From Bacteroidota bacterium (GTDB taxonomy: Bacteria; Bacteroidota; Bacteroidia; Chitinophagales; Chitinophagaceae), in contig JAEZJD010000291.1 in the NCBI GenBank assembly GCA_023436425.1, positions 1 through 22,686 of the forward strand: a stretch of 22,686 bases of DNA. The letters run 5' to 3'. The notes below the pieces were generated by a model. That model saw only the letters and a program-made list of their open reading frames with translations, searched no databases and was not told the origin of the DNA. Below are positions 6,072 through 14,930 of this stretch, piece by piece. Numbering within the stretch: the first letter of the stretch is position 1; each line of letters begins with the position of its first letter. Position numbers and translations under genes: made by a program.

Positions 6072-7034
6072 TTAACTACTCTTTCTGTTCATCACCTTTT
6101 CTGCAGCTTCTACAATGTGTTGTGCAGTTAGCCCATACTTCTGCAGCAGCTGATCTGGCGTGCCGCTTTCACCAAAGGTGTCGTTAGTGCCCACGTATTC
6201 AATGGGTATCGGAAAATGCCTTGCAGCGACCTGCCCGACCGCATCGCCCATTCCGCCAATAACGTTGTGCTCTTCAGCAGTGACGGCGCATTTGGTCTTC
6301 TTAATGGAATTTAAAACAGCTTCTACATCCATTGGCTTAATGGTATGAAGGTTAATTACTTCGACGCTGACACCTCGCTCTTGAAGCTGAATACCGGCTT
6401 GTATGGCTATCCAAACCAGGTGACCGCACGCAAAAATGCTGACATCAGTACCGTCGGAAAACTTTTGCGCCTTACCAATTTCAAATTTTTCGGCGGGATT
6501 AGTAAAGATCGGCCAGCTAGGTCTGCCAAAGCGTAAATACACCGGGCCTTTATGTTCGGCTACGGCAAGAGTTGCCGCTTTTGTTTGATTATAGTCACAC
6601 GGCACAACTACCGTCATGCCCGGCAGCATTTTCATCATTCCAATGTCTTCTAAAATCTGGTGAGTAGCGCCATCCTCTCCCAGCGTCACGCCTGCATGCG
6701 ATGCACATATTTTTACGTTTTTGCCGCTATAGGCGATGCTTTGACGAATTTGGTCGTAAACCCTGCCTGTAGAAAAGTTGGCAAAGGTTGCTGTAAAAGG
6801 AATTTTTCCGCCAATGGTTAACCCTGCCGCGATTCCCATCATGTTTGCTTCGGCAATGCCTACCTGAATAAACCGGTCTGGAAATTCTTTGCTGAATTGT
6901 GTCAGCTTTAACGAACCGCCAAGATCCGCGGTGAGCGCCACTACATTTGGATTGGTTTTCCCTAGCTCAGTCATTGCATCACCAAATCCGCTTCGCGTAT
7001 CTTTTTTGCCTGTGGGCTGTATTTCTTTAAGCAT
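6072..7034 (-). CDS. Transketolase, C-terminal subunit
   Basis: 320 residues from the ATG at 7034. A TTG at 7052, which would overlap the galE stop, adds six residues and is less likely. The protein corresponds to the pyrimidine-binding and C-terminal domains of transketolase. Visible marks are the Pyr-domain catalytic glutamate segment VGIAEANMMGIAAG (E62), the GEDGATHQ loop (119-126), the LRFGRP segment (167-172) and VTAEEHNVIGGMGDAV toward the end. Transketolase moves two-carbon units between sugar phosphates in the pentose phosphate pathway. Split transketolases work as a complex of N- and C-terminal chains. The N-terminal (thiamine diphosphate phosphate-binding) chain is usually next door but is absent from this window. 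galE lies 14 bases upstream. Confidence 0.93.
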   Translation of the reverse strand: MLKEIQPTGKKDTRSGFGDAMTELGKTNPNVVALTADLGGSLKLTQFSKEFPDRFIQVGIAEANMMGIAAGLTIGGKIPFTATFANFSTGRVYDQIRQSIAYSGKNVKICASHAGVTLGEDGATHQILEDIGMMKMLPGMTVVVPCDYNQTKAATLAVAEHKGPVYLRFGRPSWPIFTNPAEKFEIGKAQKFSDGTDVSIFACGHLVWIAIQAGIQLQERGVSVEVINLHTIKPMDVEAVLNSIKKTKCAVTAEEHNVIGGMGDAVGQVAARHFPIPIEYVGTNDTFGESGTPDQLLQKYGLTAQHIVEAAEKVMNRKSS

Positions 7035-7048
7035 GTTTTTATAAATTA

Positions 7049-8104
7049 TCAATTCAGCTCTGAATTAAAGGATGCAAACAGCTTTTCATCATCCTTCAGT
7101 TTTAATTCCCACTTCCATGCGGTAGACATCATTTGTTCCAGATCGTATTTTGGATTCCATCCCAAAGATCTCCTTGCCTTGTCATTGTTAGCATAAATGG
7201 CAATAACGTCTCCCGCCCTTCTCGGGCCAATCTCGTAATTTAATTTTATACCGGTTACTCTTTCAAATGCATGAATAGCTTCCAGTACAGTGACACCGTT
7301 TCCGGTACCGAGATTAAACACTTCACAGCCGGTTTGATTGTACTGATGTTCTAAATATTTTATTGCCAACGTATGCGCATGAGCAATGTCGCACACATGA
7401 ATAAAATCCCGAACACAACTGCCGTCACGTGTCGGATAATCATTCCCGTACACCTGCATTTTTGGTATTTTTCCAATGGCCGTTTGCGTAATCACCGGCA
7501 CAAGATTCTGCGGTTTTCCAATCGGCAATTCTCCGATCAGTGTTGTGGGATGCGCCCCAACAGGATTGAAATAGCGAAGAAGTATTGTATTGATTCCGCT
7601 GCTTTTCTGAAATTCACCAAGAATTTGTTCTCCCATTTGTTTTGTGTAACCGTAGGGAGATTCAGCAGGCTTTGGTGGCGTTTCTTCAGTAACGAGCGGG
7701 TTGTCAGGGTTGCCGTACACTGTGCACGACGAGGAAAAAACAAACCAGGGAGTGTTGAATTCCTGCACACATTTAAGCAGATTAATTAAAGAGACAAGAT
7801 TGTTTTCAAAATACATTAGCGGCTTTTCCACCGACTCTCCTACGGCTTTGTATGCAGCAAAGTGAATGATACCTTTTATATCCACATTTTCCTGAAAAAT
7901 TGCAAAGGTGTCATCAAAATTGCACAGGTCTACTTTGTAGTTTTTTATCTGCTTTCCCGTTATTTTTTCTATACCGGTCAGCACTCCTGGATTTGACCGG
8001 GAGTTATCATCCACACTGATCACATCATATCCGTTTTCTATCAGGTCCACAATTGTGTGTGAACCGATGTAACCGCAACCACCTGTAACCAAAATCTTGG
8101 ACAT
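7049..8104 (-). CDS. galE: UDP-glucose 4-epimerase
   Basis: 351 residues, full length for the extended short-chain dehydrogenase family. The NAD-binding Rossmann motif is G8-G9-C-G-Y-I-G14. The catalytic set is visible as SSSCTVYGNP (124-133) and Y151-x-x-x-K155 (SPYGYTKQMGEQ). Later GalE marks include NPVGAHPTTLIGE, DGSCVRDFIHV and the GRRAGDV-type segment read here as GPRRAGDVIAIYAN. It interconverts UDP-glucose and UDP-galactose in the cytoplasm, supplying galactose for surface polysaccharides or for Leloir metabolism. It sits 34 bases after the PiT gene stop and 14 before the transketolase start, probably in one transcript, with no other galactose gene nearby. Confidence 0.95.
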   Translation of the reverse strand: MSKILVTGGCGYIGSHTIVDLIENGYDVISVDDNSRSNPGVLTGIEKITGKQIKNYKVDLCNFDDTFAIFQENVDIKGIIHFAAYKAVGESVEKPLMYFENNLVSLINLLKCVQEFNTPWFVFSSSCTVYGNPDNPLVTEETPPKPAESPYGYTKQMGEQILGEFQKSSGINTILLRYFNPVGAHPTTLIGELPIGKPQNLVPVITQTAIGKIPKMQVYGNDYPTRDGSCVRDFIHVCDIAHAHTLAIKYLEHQYNQTGCEVFNLGTGNGVTVLEAIHAFERVTGIKLNYEIGPRRAGDVIAIYANNDKARRSLGWNPKYDLEQMMSTAWKWELKLKDDEKLFASFNSELN

Positions 8105-8138
8105 GAAAAAAATTGAACCGCAAAACTCGTAAATAATG

Positions 8139-9350
8139 CTATAGAAAAAGTCGCGCTACATAGAAAATTCCAGCTGCCAGCAATGCGCTGATCGGGATCG
8201 TGAGCAGCCATGCCCAAAGAAGGTTGATAGTCACCCCCCAGCGTACAGCAGAAAGGCGCTTAGTGGCTCCCACGCCCATAATGGCACCAGTGATTGTGTG
8301 TGTAGTACTCACCGGAATTTTCAAAGCTTCCGTTACAAACAACGTGATAGCGCCGGCTGTTTCTGCCGCAACACCTTCGAAAGGAGTAACTTTTGTAATG
8401 CGGGTACCCATTGTTTTTACAATCTTCCATCCACCGCTCATGGTGCCGAGACCAATAGCGGTATAACATGCCAGCGGCACCCATGTTGGCATCTGTTCAA
8501 ACGTCTGAATGCTTCCATGTGCTATTAGCGCCGCGGTAATAATACCCATCACTTTCTGTGCATCGTTGCCGCCGTGGCCTATGCTGAAGGCTGCAGAGGA
8601 TATGAGTTGTAATCTTTTGAACCAAACGTTTGACCTATGTGAGTTTAAGGTATTTAGCCAAAACGTAAACACTCCCATGATCAAAAGGATGAAGCAAAGC
8701 AAAATCCATTTAAAGTTGTGAGAATAAAATATTACCTGCGCAGTGTAGCTTTTGTAATGAGTAGCACCGGCGACCACATTCCTATCAAATTCCAAATGGG
8801 TATATAAAAACCACAGAACCCCCGCAATGATCAGAATAGACACCAGCCTCGGAAGAAAATCTTTTCGAAAGGAAAACAAAAACCAAAGCGACATTACGAA
8901 AGCGAAGAACATTCCCACCAGCGGAGCTATCAAAATGAAAGAAGCTGTTCTGATAACAACCTCGGAGTTCATGGCAGACCAGCCAGCTGAAGCGACACCA
9001 GCTCCTGCAAACCCACCGATGAGCGTGTGTGAGGAGGAAGAAGGGATGCCAAACCACCATGTCAATAAGTTCCATGCGATTGCTGCAATGAGTCCCGACA
9101 AAACAACGACCAGCATTAGATTTTTATCCACCACATCAGACTTCACTGTTTTTGAAACCGTGTCCGCAACGCCATGATCTTTAAAAATAAAAAAGGCAGC
9201 AAAATTGAAAATAGCTGCCCAAAGTACTGCCTGAAATGGGGTAAGCACCTTAGTGGACACAATGGTGGCTATTGAATTCGCCGCATCATGAAAGCCATTG
9301 ATAAAATCGAATACTAAAGCCAGAACTATATTTACAATAACGAAAGCCAT
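8139..9350 (-). CDS. Inorganic phosphate transporter, PiT family
   Basis: 403 residues, highly hydrophobic. The inverted-repeat architecture of PiT proteins is clear. The first half has FDFINGFHDAANSIAT (14-29) and GIPSSSSHTLIGGFAGAG (101-118). The second half has IGHGGNDAQKVMGI (257-270) and KIPVSTTHTITGAIMGVG near the C-terminus. The paired GxxDAxN/GGNDAQ and P-S/T-S/T-S/T-H-T segments form the phosphate/cation site. The protein should import phosphate, or metal-phosphate, across the inner membrane using the proton or sodium gradient. It follows the DUF47 gene by 84 bases, the usual pit partner, and a phosphate-selective-type porin diverges beyond it. Confidence 0.94.
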   Translation of the reverse strand: MAFVIVNIVLALVFDFINGFHDAANSIATIVSTKVLTPFQAVLWAAIFNFAAFFIFKDHGVADTVSKTVKSDVVDKNLMLVVVLSGLIAAIAWNLLTWWFGIPSSSSHTLIGGFAGAGVASAGWSAMNSEVVIRTASFILIAPLVGMFFAFVMSLWFLFSFRKDFLPRLVSILIIAGVLWFLYTHLEFDRNVVAGATHYKSYTAQVIFYSHNFKWILLCFILLIMGVFTFWLNTLNSHRSNVWFKRLQLISSAAFSIGHGGNDAQKVMGIITAALIAHGSIQTFEQMPTWVPLACYTAIGLGTMSGGWKIVKTMGTRITKVTPFEGVAAETAGAITLFVTEALKIPVSTTHTITGAIMGVGATKRLSAVRWGVTINLLWAWLLTIPISALLAAGIFYVARLFL

Positions 9351-9434
9351 GGCGGTATCTATGAAGTTTATTGGAGAGCTTTGGTCTGCATCGCTGATCC
9401 CGATTCATTTACCATGCGTACTCCAAAGAACATA

Positions 9435-10076
9435 TTATGCGTATTTAACTATAATTGATTCGATGACGTTAGCCGCATCCTCGCATTTATCAGTTGCCGT
9501 TTCCATCACCTGGTAAATTTCTCTTTTCTTGATCAATTCTTTTGCGTCGTTTTCCGTAGCAAACAACCGTTCGATACTCATATCAAATATATCGTCCGCT
9601 TCATTCTCAAGGCTGTTGATCTTAACAAGCGAATCTGTAATCATTCTCATATTTTTCATATCCCGCAGCTCTCCAATTGCAGTCCTCACTTCATTTGTAC
9701 TTTGAACAATAATTTCCGCAAGCTTATGAATACCAATGTCGTTCGGGTTCACCCGGTAAAAATTAATTTTTTTAGCTGTTGCAAAAATGTAATCCGCCAC
9801 ATCATCCAGCGCGGAAGCAAGATAATGTATGTCTTCACGGTCGAACGGCGTAATAAAGTTTCGGCCGAGCTCAGTAAATAAAAGATGTGTTAGTTCGTCG
9901 TTCGCATGTTCTACATCTTCCATTTGACTGATTAGTGTTTGTCGTCTGTCGAAGTCGGACTCGGAAGTAACCTGCGCCAAAAGTTGTCCCATCAACTTTA
10001 CGTTATCGGCACTTTTTTCAAACAATTCGTAAAACACTTTGTTTTTAGGAGCCAAAAATTTAGCGAAGATGTTCAT
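9435..10076 (-). CDS. DUF47 / PhoU-like Pit accessory protein
   Basis: 213 residues, soluble and mostly helical. Recognisable family features are the start MNIFAKFLAPKNKVFYELFE, the DVEHANDELTHLLFTELGRN segment, and FDREDIHYLASALDDVADYI (about 79-98), whose acidic E/D-x-x-x-D pattern resembles the metal-binding helices of PhoU. A second acidic helix, NSLENEADDIFDMSIERLF, follows. DUF47 proteins are commonly encoded beside PiT transporters and are thought to modulate them. That arrangement is present here, with the PiT gene 84 bases downstream. It is the first gene of the probable DUF47-PiT-galE-transketolase run and is transcribed away from the porin gene. Confidence 0.92.
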   Translation of the reverse strand: MNIFAKFLAPKNKVFYELFEKSADNVKLMGQLLAQVTSESDFDRRQTLISQMEDVEHANDELTHLLFTELGRNFITPFDREDIHYLASALDDVADYIFATAKKINFYRVNPNDIGIHKLAEIIVQSTNEVRTAIGELRDMKNMRMITDSLVKINSLENEADDIFDMSIERLFATENDAKELIKKREIYQVMETATDKCEDAANVIESIIVKYA

Positions 10077-10197
10077 AGCTTTTGTTTAAAAAGTTAGGCG
10101 AAGGTAATTTCAATTTATTCGGAGTTCATCACTGTGCGAGAAATAATAATGATTTAATATTGGCGCAGTACTTCTGACCATACTCTTGCAGATTCAA

Positions 10198-11495
10198 ATG
10201 AAAAATCTTGCCATTTTTAGAACGGCGTTATTTTCAGGCTTGTTGCTCACTCAACTTTCTGCGCCAGCACAAAAATATTTAACAGCATACGATTCGAGTG
10301 TTTTCATACATGACACATTGCAGCCGCTGGCTAAAAGTTCATGAATCTTTCGCTCACTGGGTACATTCAACCCCAATTTCAAGTTGCGCAACAGCAAGGC
10401 GCCCAGAGCTACAATGGCGGCAATTTCGCCGAAAACACAAACAACAGATTCATGCTGCGCCGGGCACGAATCAAGGTTGATTATGTCATTCCCTCGAAGA
10501 AAAAACAACAGCCGCTTGCCTCATTTACATTGCAAATTGATGCGACAGAACGAGGGGTTTCAGCAAAGGATGTTTTTCTGCGTGTGTTTGAACCGAAGCA
10601 TGGAGACTTCTCATTAACCCCAGGGTTGTTTGCCCGTCCGTTTGGTTTTGAAGTAAACTTGTCATCCGCTTACCGTGAAACGCCGGAACGCGGTCGCATG
10701 TCGCAGATTTTGATGCCATCAGAACGAGATCTCGGAGTGATGCTTTCGTTCGAACCTGCAAAGAAGCCGGTTGTCAAGTTTGATCTTGGCATGTTCAATG
10801 GACAGGGGCTTTCGGGCACAACAGATTTCGACAGCTATAAAGACTTGATTAGCAGATTAAGAATAAATCCTGTTGAGATTTCGAAGCAATTTTATCTCAG
10901 CGGAGGCATTTCGCTACTTGCAGGAGGATGGATGCAGGCCACGAAATATAGATATGAAGTTCTTTCTTCGAACAGTGTACAAATGTTTGTTGTTGATTCT
11001 TCAGAAAACAATCTTGGTGCGAAAGCTCCTCGCAAATATTACGGGGCAGACCTGCAAATTTCGTATCGCCACGGTTGGGGGAAAACAGAATTAAGAGGGG
11101 AATACTGGCGGGGTAAACAACCCGGAACAGCAACTTCTACCAACAATCCGGGAACACTTCCCCTAACACCAACATACCTTAGAAACTTCGACGGAGCATT
11201 TTTTTATTTGCTGCAAAACGTTGCAAATGAAAAGTGGGAAGCAGTTGTGAAGTACGACTGGTACGATCCCAATATTAAAGTTATGGAAGCAGACATCGGA
11301 GTGTCAGCCAGCAATCTAACTGCCGCGGACATTAGGTATTCGACGATGACCTTTGGAGTTAATCGTTACTTCAACGACAATCTTAAACTGCTTCTCTTTT
11401 ACGACGTGGTTCGGAATGAATCGACTTTGCTGCCAGACTACACCGCCGATAAAAAAGACAATGTTTTGACATGCAGAATGCAAATACGATTCTAA
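10198..11495 (+). pseudogene. OprO/OprP-type porin, frame broken after the signal peptide
   Basis: The ATG at 10198 opens a 48-codon frame with a good signal peptide (MKNLAIFRTALFSGLLLTQL, SAPAQ) that ends at TGA 10342-10344. The barrel, 384 residues, is in another frame and has an ATG at 10341 overlapping that TGA (ATGA). The barrel opens with LSLTGYIQPQFQVAQQQG and ends in the Phe-terminated RMQIRF, typical of outer-membrane beta barrels, and it resembles phosphate-selective OprO/OprP porins. Adding one A to the AAAA run at 10333-10336 fuses both parts into about 432 residues (…PLAKKFMNLSLTGYIQ…). So this is either a true one-base deletion, a sequencing error, or a coupled two-ORF arrangement that would leave the barrel without a signal. 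The pit/DUF47 neighbours support a phosphate role. Confidence 0.8.
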
Positions 11496-13946
11496 TTACT
11501 CAAAGAAGTATATTCTTTTAACACGCTGCGACACACCAGTCATGATTTCGTACGGTATTGTGCCTGCCCACTTTGCGAGTTGTTGCACAGGTAGGTTTTG
11601 ACCGAAAACTATAACATCGTCTCCCTCCCGCACGCCAGGAATGTCGGTCACATCTATCATTGTCATATCCATGCAGACAGTGCCGATCACAGGAGCAAGC
11701 TTGCCTTTCACCAACATCTTTCCTACTCCATTGCTGAATCTTCTCGAAAATCCATCAGCATATCCGATGCGCACCGTTGCTATCATCGAATCTCTGTTTA
11801 CCACGCCCCGCCGGTTGTAGCTAATTGATTCCCCTGCTCTAACATGTTTCAGTTGCGCGACGGTTGATCTGAGGGTCGCGACAGCTTGTAGATTCAACTT
11901 CTGCTCTTCGTCAGATTCAACTCCGTATAACCCAATACCCAGCCGAACCATGTCCATCTGCAAGTTCGGATGTCGCACAATTGCTGCGGAATTAGCAATA
12001 TGTTTTAGATATTGATATGGGATGCAATTATCCAAAACCTTTACAGCTTTTTGAAACATTGAAAACTGCTGCATCGTAAACTGATCCTGGCCGGGATCTT
12101 CACTTGCTGCAAGGTGGCTAAAAACTGATTCAACTCTAAATGGAGACGATGCAATTTCGGCTGCAATCTGCTCCACTTCGTCAACTTTGAAACCGAGACG
12201 ATTCATGCCGGTTTCTATTTCTAAATGTACGGGATAGTTCAGCAGACCTTCAGATTTCAGAAAGTTTGCGAAGCTGTGGAATAAATGGAACGAATAGATA
12301 ACCGGCTGCAAGTTGTAGTCGACCAAGGCACGAAAGGTTGCCTCTTCGGCATTCATCACCATAATAGGAACAATAATTCCAGCTTTTATTAGTTCGACAC
12401 CTTCATCCGCATACGCAACACCCAGATAGTCAACTTTATTAAACTGCAGCACTCCTGCTATTTCGGCACCGCCACTGCCATAAGAAAATGCTTTCACCAT
12501 CGCCATTAGCCTGATGGACGGTTGCAGCAGCCGACGATATTCTTTTAAATTATCAGCAAGTGCATTGAGGTTAATCTCCAACACTGTCTGATGCACTCTC
12601 TTCTCAAACAGGTCTGCTATTCTTTCAAATTGGAACTTTCGTGCACCCTTGATTAAAATAATTTCATCGGTAAAAGTGGACGATCGGAAGCTGCTAATAA
12701 AGTTTTCTGTAGAAGCATAGTACTGAACATTTAATTCTTTGCCAGCACTTGCTACGATTGCATCTAAAAACCTCTCGCCAATTGCAATCAGCTTGGTCAC
12801 CTTTGCCGATTTTAACATGGCAACTATTTCGAAGTAAAGTGACTGCTCCGGCTTGCCACTCTCAAAAAATTCAGAAAGAATAGCTGTTCGTTTACGACCT
12901 GAGCTTTGCTCCTGCAAGAAGTCCAATGCAATCTTCAACGATGTAGTGTCTGCACTGTAGCTGTCGTTTACGATCAGGCAGTTATTTATTCCTTGCCTGA
13001 GTTGCAGCCGCATATCCACAGAATGCAGCAGCGAGAATTTTTCCTGCAGACTTTTTCGATCAACATCTAAGAACAGCAGCACAGCCAAACAGGTGATTGC
13101 ATTTTGAACAGATGCTTCGTCGCCGAAAGGAATTGTAATTGATATATTTTGATGCTTATAAACAGCAGTAATTTTCGTTTTACCCGCAACCGTGACGATT
13201 TCCTTCAAATGCAAGGTTGCATGTTCGCTTCTGCCAATGCTGAAGAAATTCTGCTGCAGATTGGTTTTCAGCAGGTCATAGTCACCAATTACCACGTCTG
13301 CACGTCTGAACAACTTCAGCTTTTCATCAAGCTTCTCTTCCTTGGACGCAAATCCCGCATCATGTGCTTCACCAATATTGGTCAGCACACCAATTGTGGG
13401 GTGAATAACTTCTTCAAGTCGCGCCATTTCTCCAACGGTTGAAATACCCGCTTCGAAAATGGCAAGATTGTGCTGATCGTTTAGCTGCCAAACACTCAAA
13501 GGCACTCCAATTTGCGAGTTAAAGCTTTTTGGACTGCGAACAATATTGTATTCATCCTGCAGCAATATATTCAACCACTCTTTGACAATTGTTTTGCCAT
13601 TGCTGCCGGTGATACCAATAACGGGGATATCAAAATGAGTTCTATGAAAAGATGCCAGCGATTGCAACGCCTCCAAAGTATCCGGAACAAGAATGACGGT
13701 GCTTGCCGGCAGGTTCTGTACTGCAGATTCTCTGCAGACGATAAAATTCCTTATCGCTCTTTTGTAAGCATCCCTCAAAAAAGAATGTCCGTCATTGTTG
13801 CTGGTCACCAAGGCAAAAAACAGAATTTCATCATTCTGCTGAATTCGACGGCTGTCATAAGCAAGCACACTAATGCAATCGTTGTTATGCTGCGAAAGAA
13901 ATTTACCCTGCACAACGGCACATATTTCACTCATCGTGTATCCCAT
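11496..13946 (-). CDS. Fused MurF (UDP-MurNAc-tripeptide:D-Ala-D-Ala ligase)-alanine racemase
   Basis: 816 residues from the ATG at 13946, one base after the TerC-gene stop. An in-frame upstream start at 14012 would overlap that gene by 65 bases and add unconserved residues; an ATG at 13934 is also possible. The N-terminal half is MurF: GITGSNGKT (111-119) is the ATP P-loop, with FEAGIS and TNIGEAHDAG later. From about residue 452 the sequence is alanine racemase: LEINLNALADNL, MVKAFSYGSG with the PLP lysine at about 485, ISYNRRGVV with the catalytic tyrosine, and GYADGFSRRFSN. The racemase makes D-alanine and MurF adds D-Ala-D-Ala to the peptidoglycan precursor. The fusion is known in Bacteroidota. 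The MurF half has weaker motifs than stand-alone MurF. Confidence 0.93.
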   Translation of the reverse strand: MGYTMSEICAVVQGKFLSQHNNDCISVLAYDSRRIQQNDEILFFALVTSNNDGHSFLRDAYKRAIRNFIVCRESAVQNLPASTVILVPDTLEALQSLASFHRTHFDIPVIGITGSNGKTIVKEWLNILLQDEYNIVRSPKSFNSQIGVPLSVWQLNDQHNLAIFEAGISTVGEMARLEEVIHPTIGVLTNIGEAHDAGFASKEEKLDEKLKLFRRADVVIGDYDLLKTNLQQNFFSIGRSEHATLHLKEIVTVAGKTKITAVYKHQNISITIPFGDEASVQNAITCLAVLLFLDVDRKSLQEKFSLLHSVDMRLQLRQGINNCLIVNDSYSADTTSLKIALDFLQEQSSGRKRTAILSEFFESGKPEQSLYFEIVAMLKSAKVTKLIAIGERFLDAIVASAGKELNVQYYASTENFISSFRSSTFTDEIILIKGARKFQFERIADLFEKRVHQTVLEINLNALADNLKEYRRLLQPSIRLMAMVKAFSYGSGGAEIAGVLQFNKVDYLGVAYADEGVELIKAGIIVPIMVMNAEEATFRALVDYNLQPVIYSFHLFHSFANFLKSEGLLNYPVHLEIETGMNRLGFKVDEVEQIAAEIASSPFRVESVFSHLAASEDPGQDQFTMQQFSMFQKAVKVLDNCIPYQYLKHIANSAAIVRHPNLQMDMVRLGIGLYGVESDEEQKLNLQAVATLRSTVAQLKHVRAGESISYNRRGVVNRDSMIATVRIGYADGFSRRFSNGVGKMLVKGKLAPVIGTVCMDMTMIDVTDIPGVREGDDVIVFGQNLPVQQLAKWAGTIPYEIMTGVSQRVKRIYFFE

Positions 13947-13947
13947 C

Positions 13948-14874
13948 CTAATTCTCTTCTCTGGATTTGGCGTTAATAGAGTACGCAATAGATGCACCAA
14001 GGCAGATAACAATAACTATGAGAGATATATAAACGGGCACTTTGATATGGAATATTTCCACGAGCATTTTAAGTCCGATGAAAACCAGGACAGTTGCAAT
14101 ACCTTGTTGGAGATATTGAAATTTTGCAACAGCTCCTTTAAGTAGAAAGAAGAGTGCCCGCAGCCCCAGCACTGCAAAAATGTTAGACGTGTAAATTACC
14201 AGCGGCCTTTCAGATATGGCAAACACTGCAGGAATGCTATCCAGCGCAAAAACAATGTCTGTTGTGGCAAGCAATACCGTCACAACAAACATATTCGTCA
14301 GGTAAGTTTTACCATTCTTTTTCACTGTGAATTGCCCGCTCACATCTTTATGAAGTATTGGAAATAGCTTGTTGAGCATCCGGTATGCAATATTCTTCGA
14401 CGGGTTGTACTCTTCTTCCTGCTTGACGACGAAAATCTTTATTCCGGTGTACACCAGGAACGCCCCAAAAATGTAAAGTATCCACCGAAACTCACTAACC
14501 AGCACCACACCAACAGTTATAAAAATTATTCTGAAAACAATTGCCAGTAAAATGCCAATCATTAATGCACGTGCGACATGGTCTTTGCGCACCCGATGAT
14601 AGCTGAAAATGAGAATGAAAACGAATATGTTGTCAATGCTGAGGCTTTTTTCCATAAGATAAGCACTCAGATATTCCATGGCTGTTGTTTCACCTTCACG
14701 CCACCAAACGAAGGCACAGTAAGACAAACCGAGAGCCACCCAGAACAGCGATTGATAAAGCGCCTTTTTTATGGAAACCTCTCCGGATCGTTTACTGAAC
14801 ACGCCAAAATCAAAGATGATCGCAAGTATCAGAATAACACCGAAAACAACAAAATCAAATTGAATGGAATTCAT
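13948..14874 (-). CDS. TerC/Alx-family integral membrane protein
   Basis: 308 residues with about eight or nine membrane helices. TerC signatures are SLFWVALGLSYCAFVWW near residue 45, EKSLSIDNIFVFILIF (about 74-89) and, in the second half, TDIVFALDSIPAVFAI. The acidic residues in the SxDN and ALDSIPA motifs form the likely metal site. Relatives include Alx (manganese export, alkaline-induced in E. coli) and tellurite-associated TerC. This length and the long linker (VVKQEEEYNPSKN) match the Alx type. No ter operon genes are present, so tellurite resistance is not implied. No yybP-ykoY riboswitch could be recognised upstream. MurF-Alr begins one base after its stop. Confidence 0.9.
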   Translation of the reverse strand: MNSIQFDFVVFGVILILAIIFDFGVFSKRSGEVSIKKALYQSLFWVALGLSYCAFVWWREGETTAMEYLSAYLMEKSLSIDNIFVFILIFSYHRVRKDHVARALMIGILLAIVFRIIFITVGVVLVSEFRWILYIFGAFLVYTGIKIFVVKQEEEYNPSKNIAYRMLNKLFPILHKDVSGQFTVKKNGKTYLTNMFVVTVLLATTDIVFALDSIPAVFAISERPLVIYTSNIFAVLGLRALFFLLKGAVAKFQYLQQGIATVLVFIGLKMLVEIFHIKVPVYISLIVIVICLGASIAYSINAKSREEN

Positions 14875-14930
14875 CTATTTCCTGTCTGTTCATGTATGAA
14901 TTGATAAAGATAAGCAGAGCAAAAGTTCCG

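Noticed and set aside
7537..7789. Long antisense ORFs inside galE
   Set aside because: They are frame shadows of a well-conserved gene, with no start context or family signature.
8785..9177. ORFs overlapping the PiT gene on both strands
   Set aside because: Their composition follows the codon pattern of the real transporter and they carry no recognisable domain.
10077..10197. PhoB box or perfect promoter in the divergent phosphate region
   Set aside because: Only 7 of 8 matches to TAnnTTTG were found (for example TAATATTG), with poor -33 spacing, and no Pho-box direct repeats were clear.
10321..10350. Programmed -1 ribosomal frameshift in the porin gene
   Set aside because: The site GCT AAA AGT has only four A residues and no slippery heptamer; slipping back would pair with TAA. 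A one-base deletion or error is simpler.
13947..14012. Extended N-terminus of MurF-Alr starting at 14012
   Set aside because: It would overlap the TerC-type coding end by 65 bases; the ATG at 13946 lies one base after that stop and matches the MurF N-terminus.
13948..14874. Tellurite resistance locus
   Set aside because: The TerC-family gene stands alone without terD/terE/terZ-type genes, and its sequence fits the Alx type.
14875..14930. Manganese (yybP-ykoY) riboswitch before the TerC/Alx-type gene
   Set aside because: The gap is only 56 bases, too short for the aptamer, and its conserved loops are not visible.
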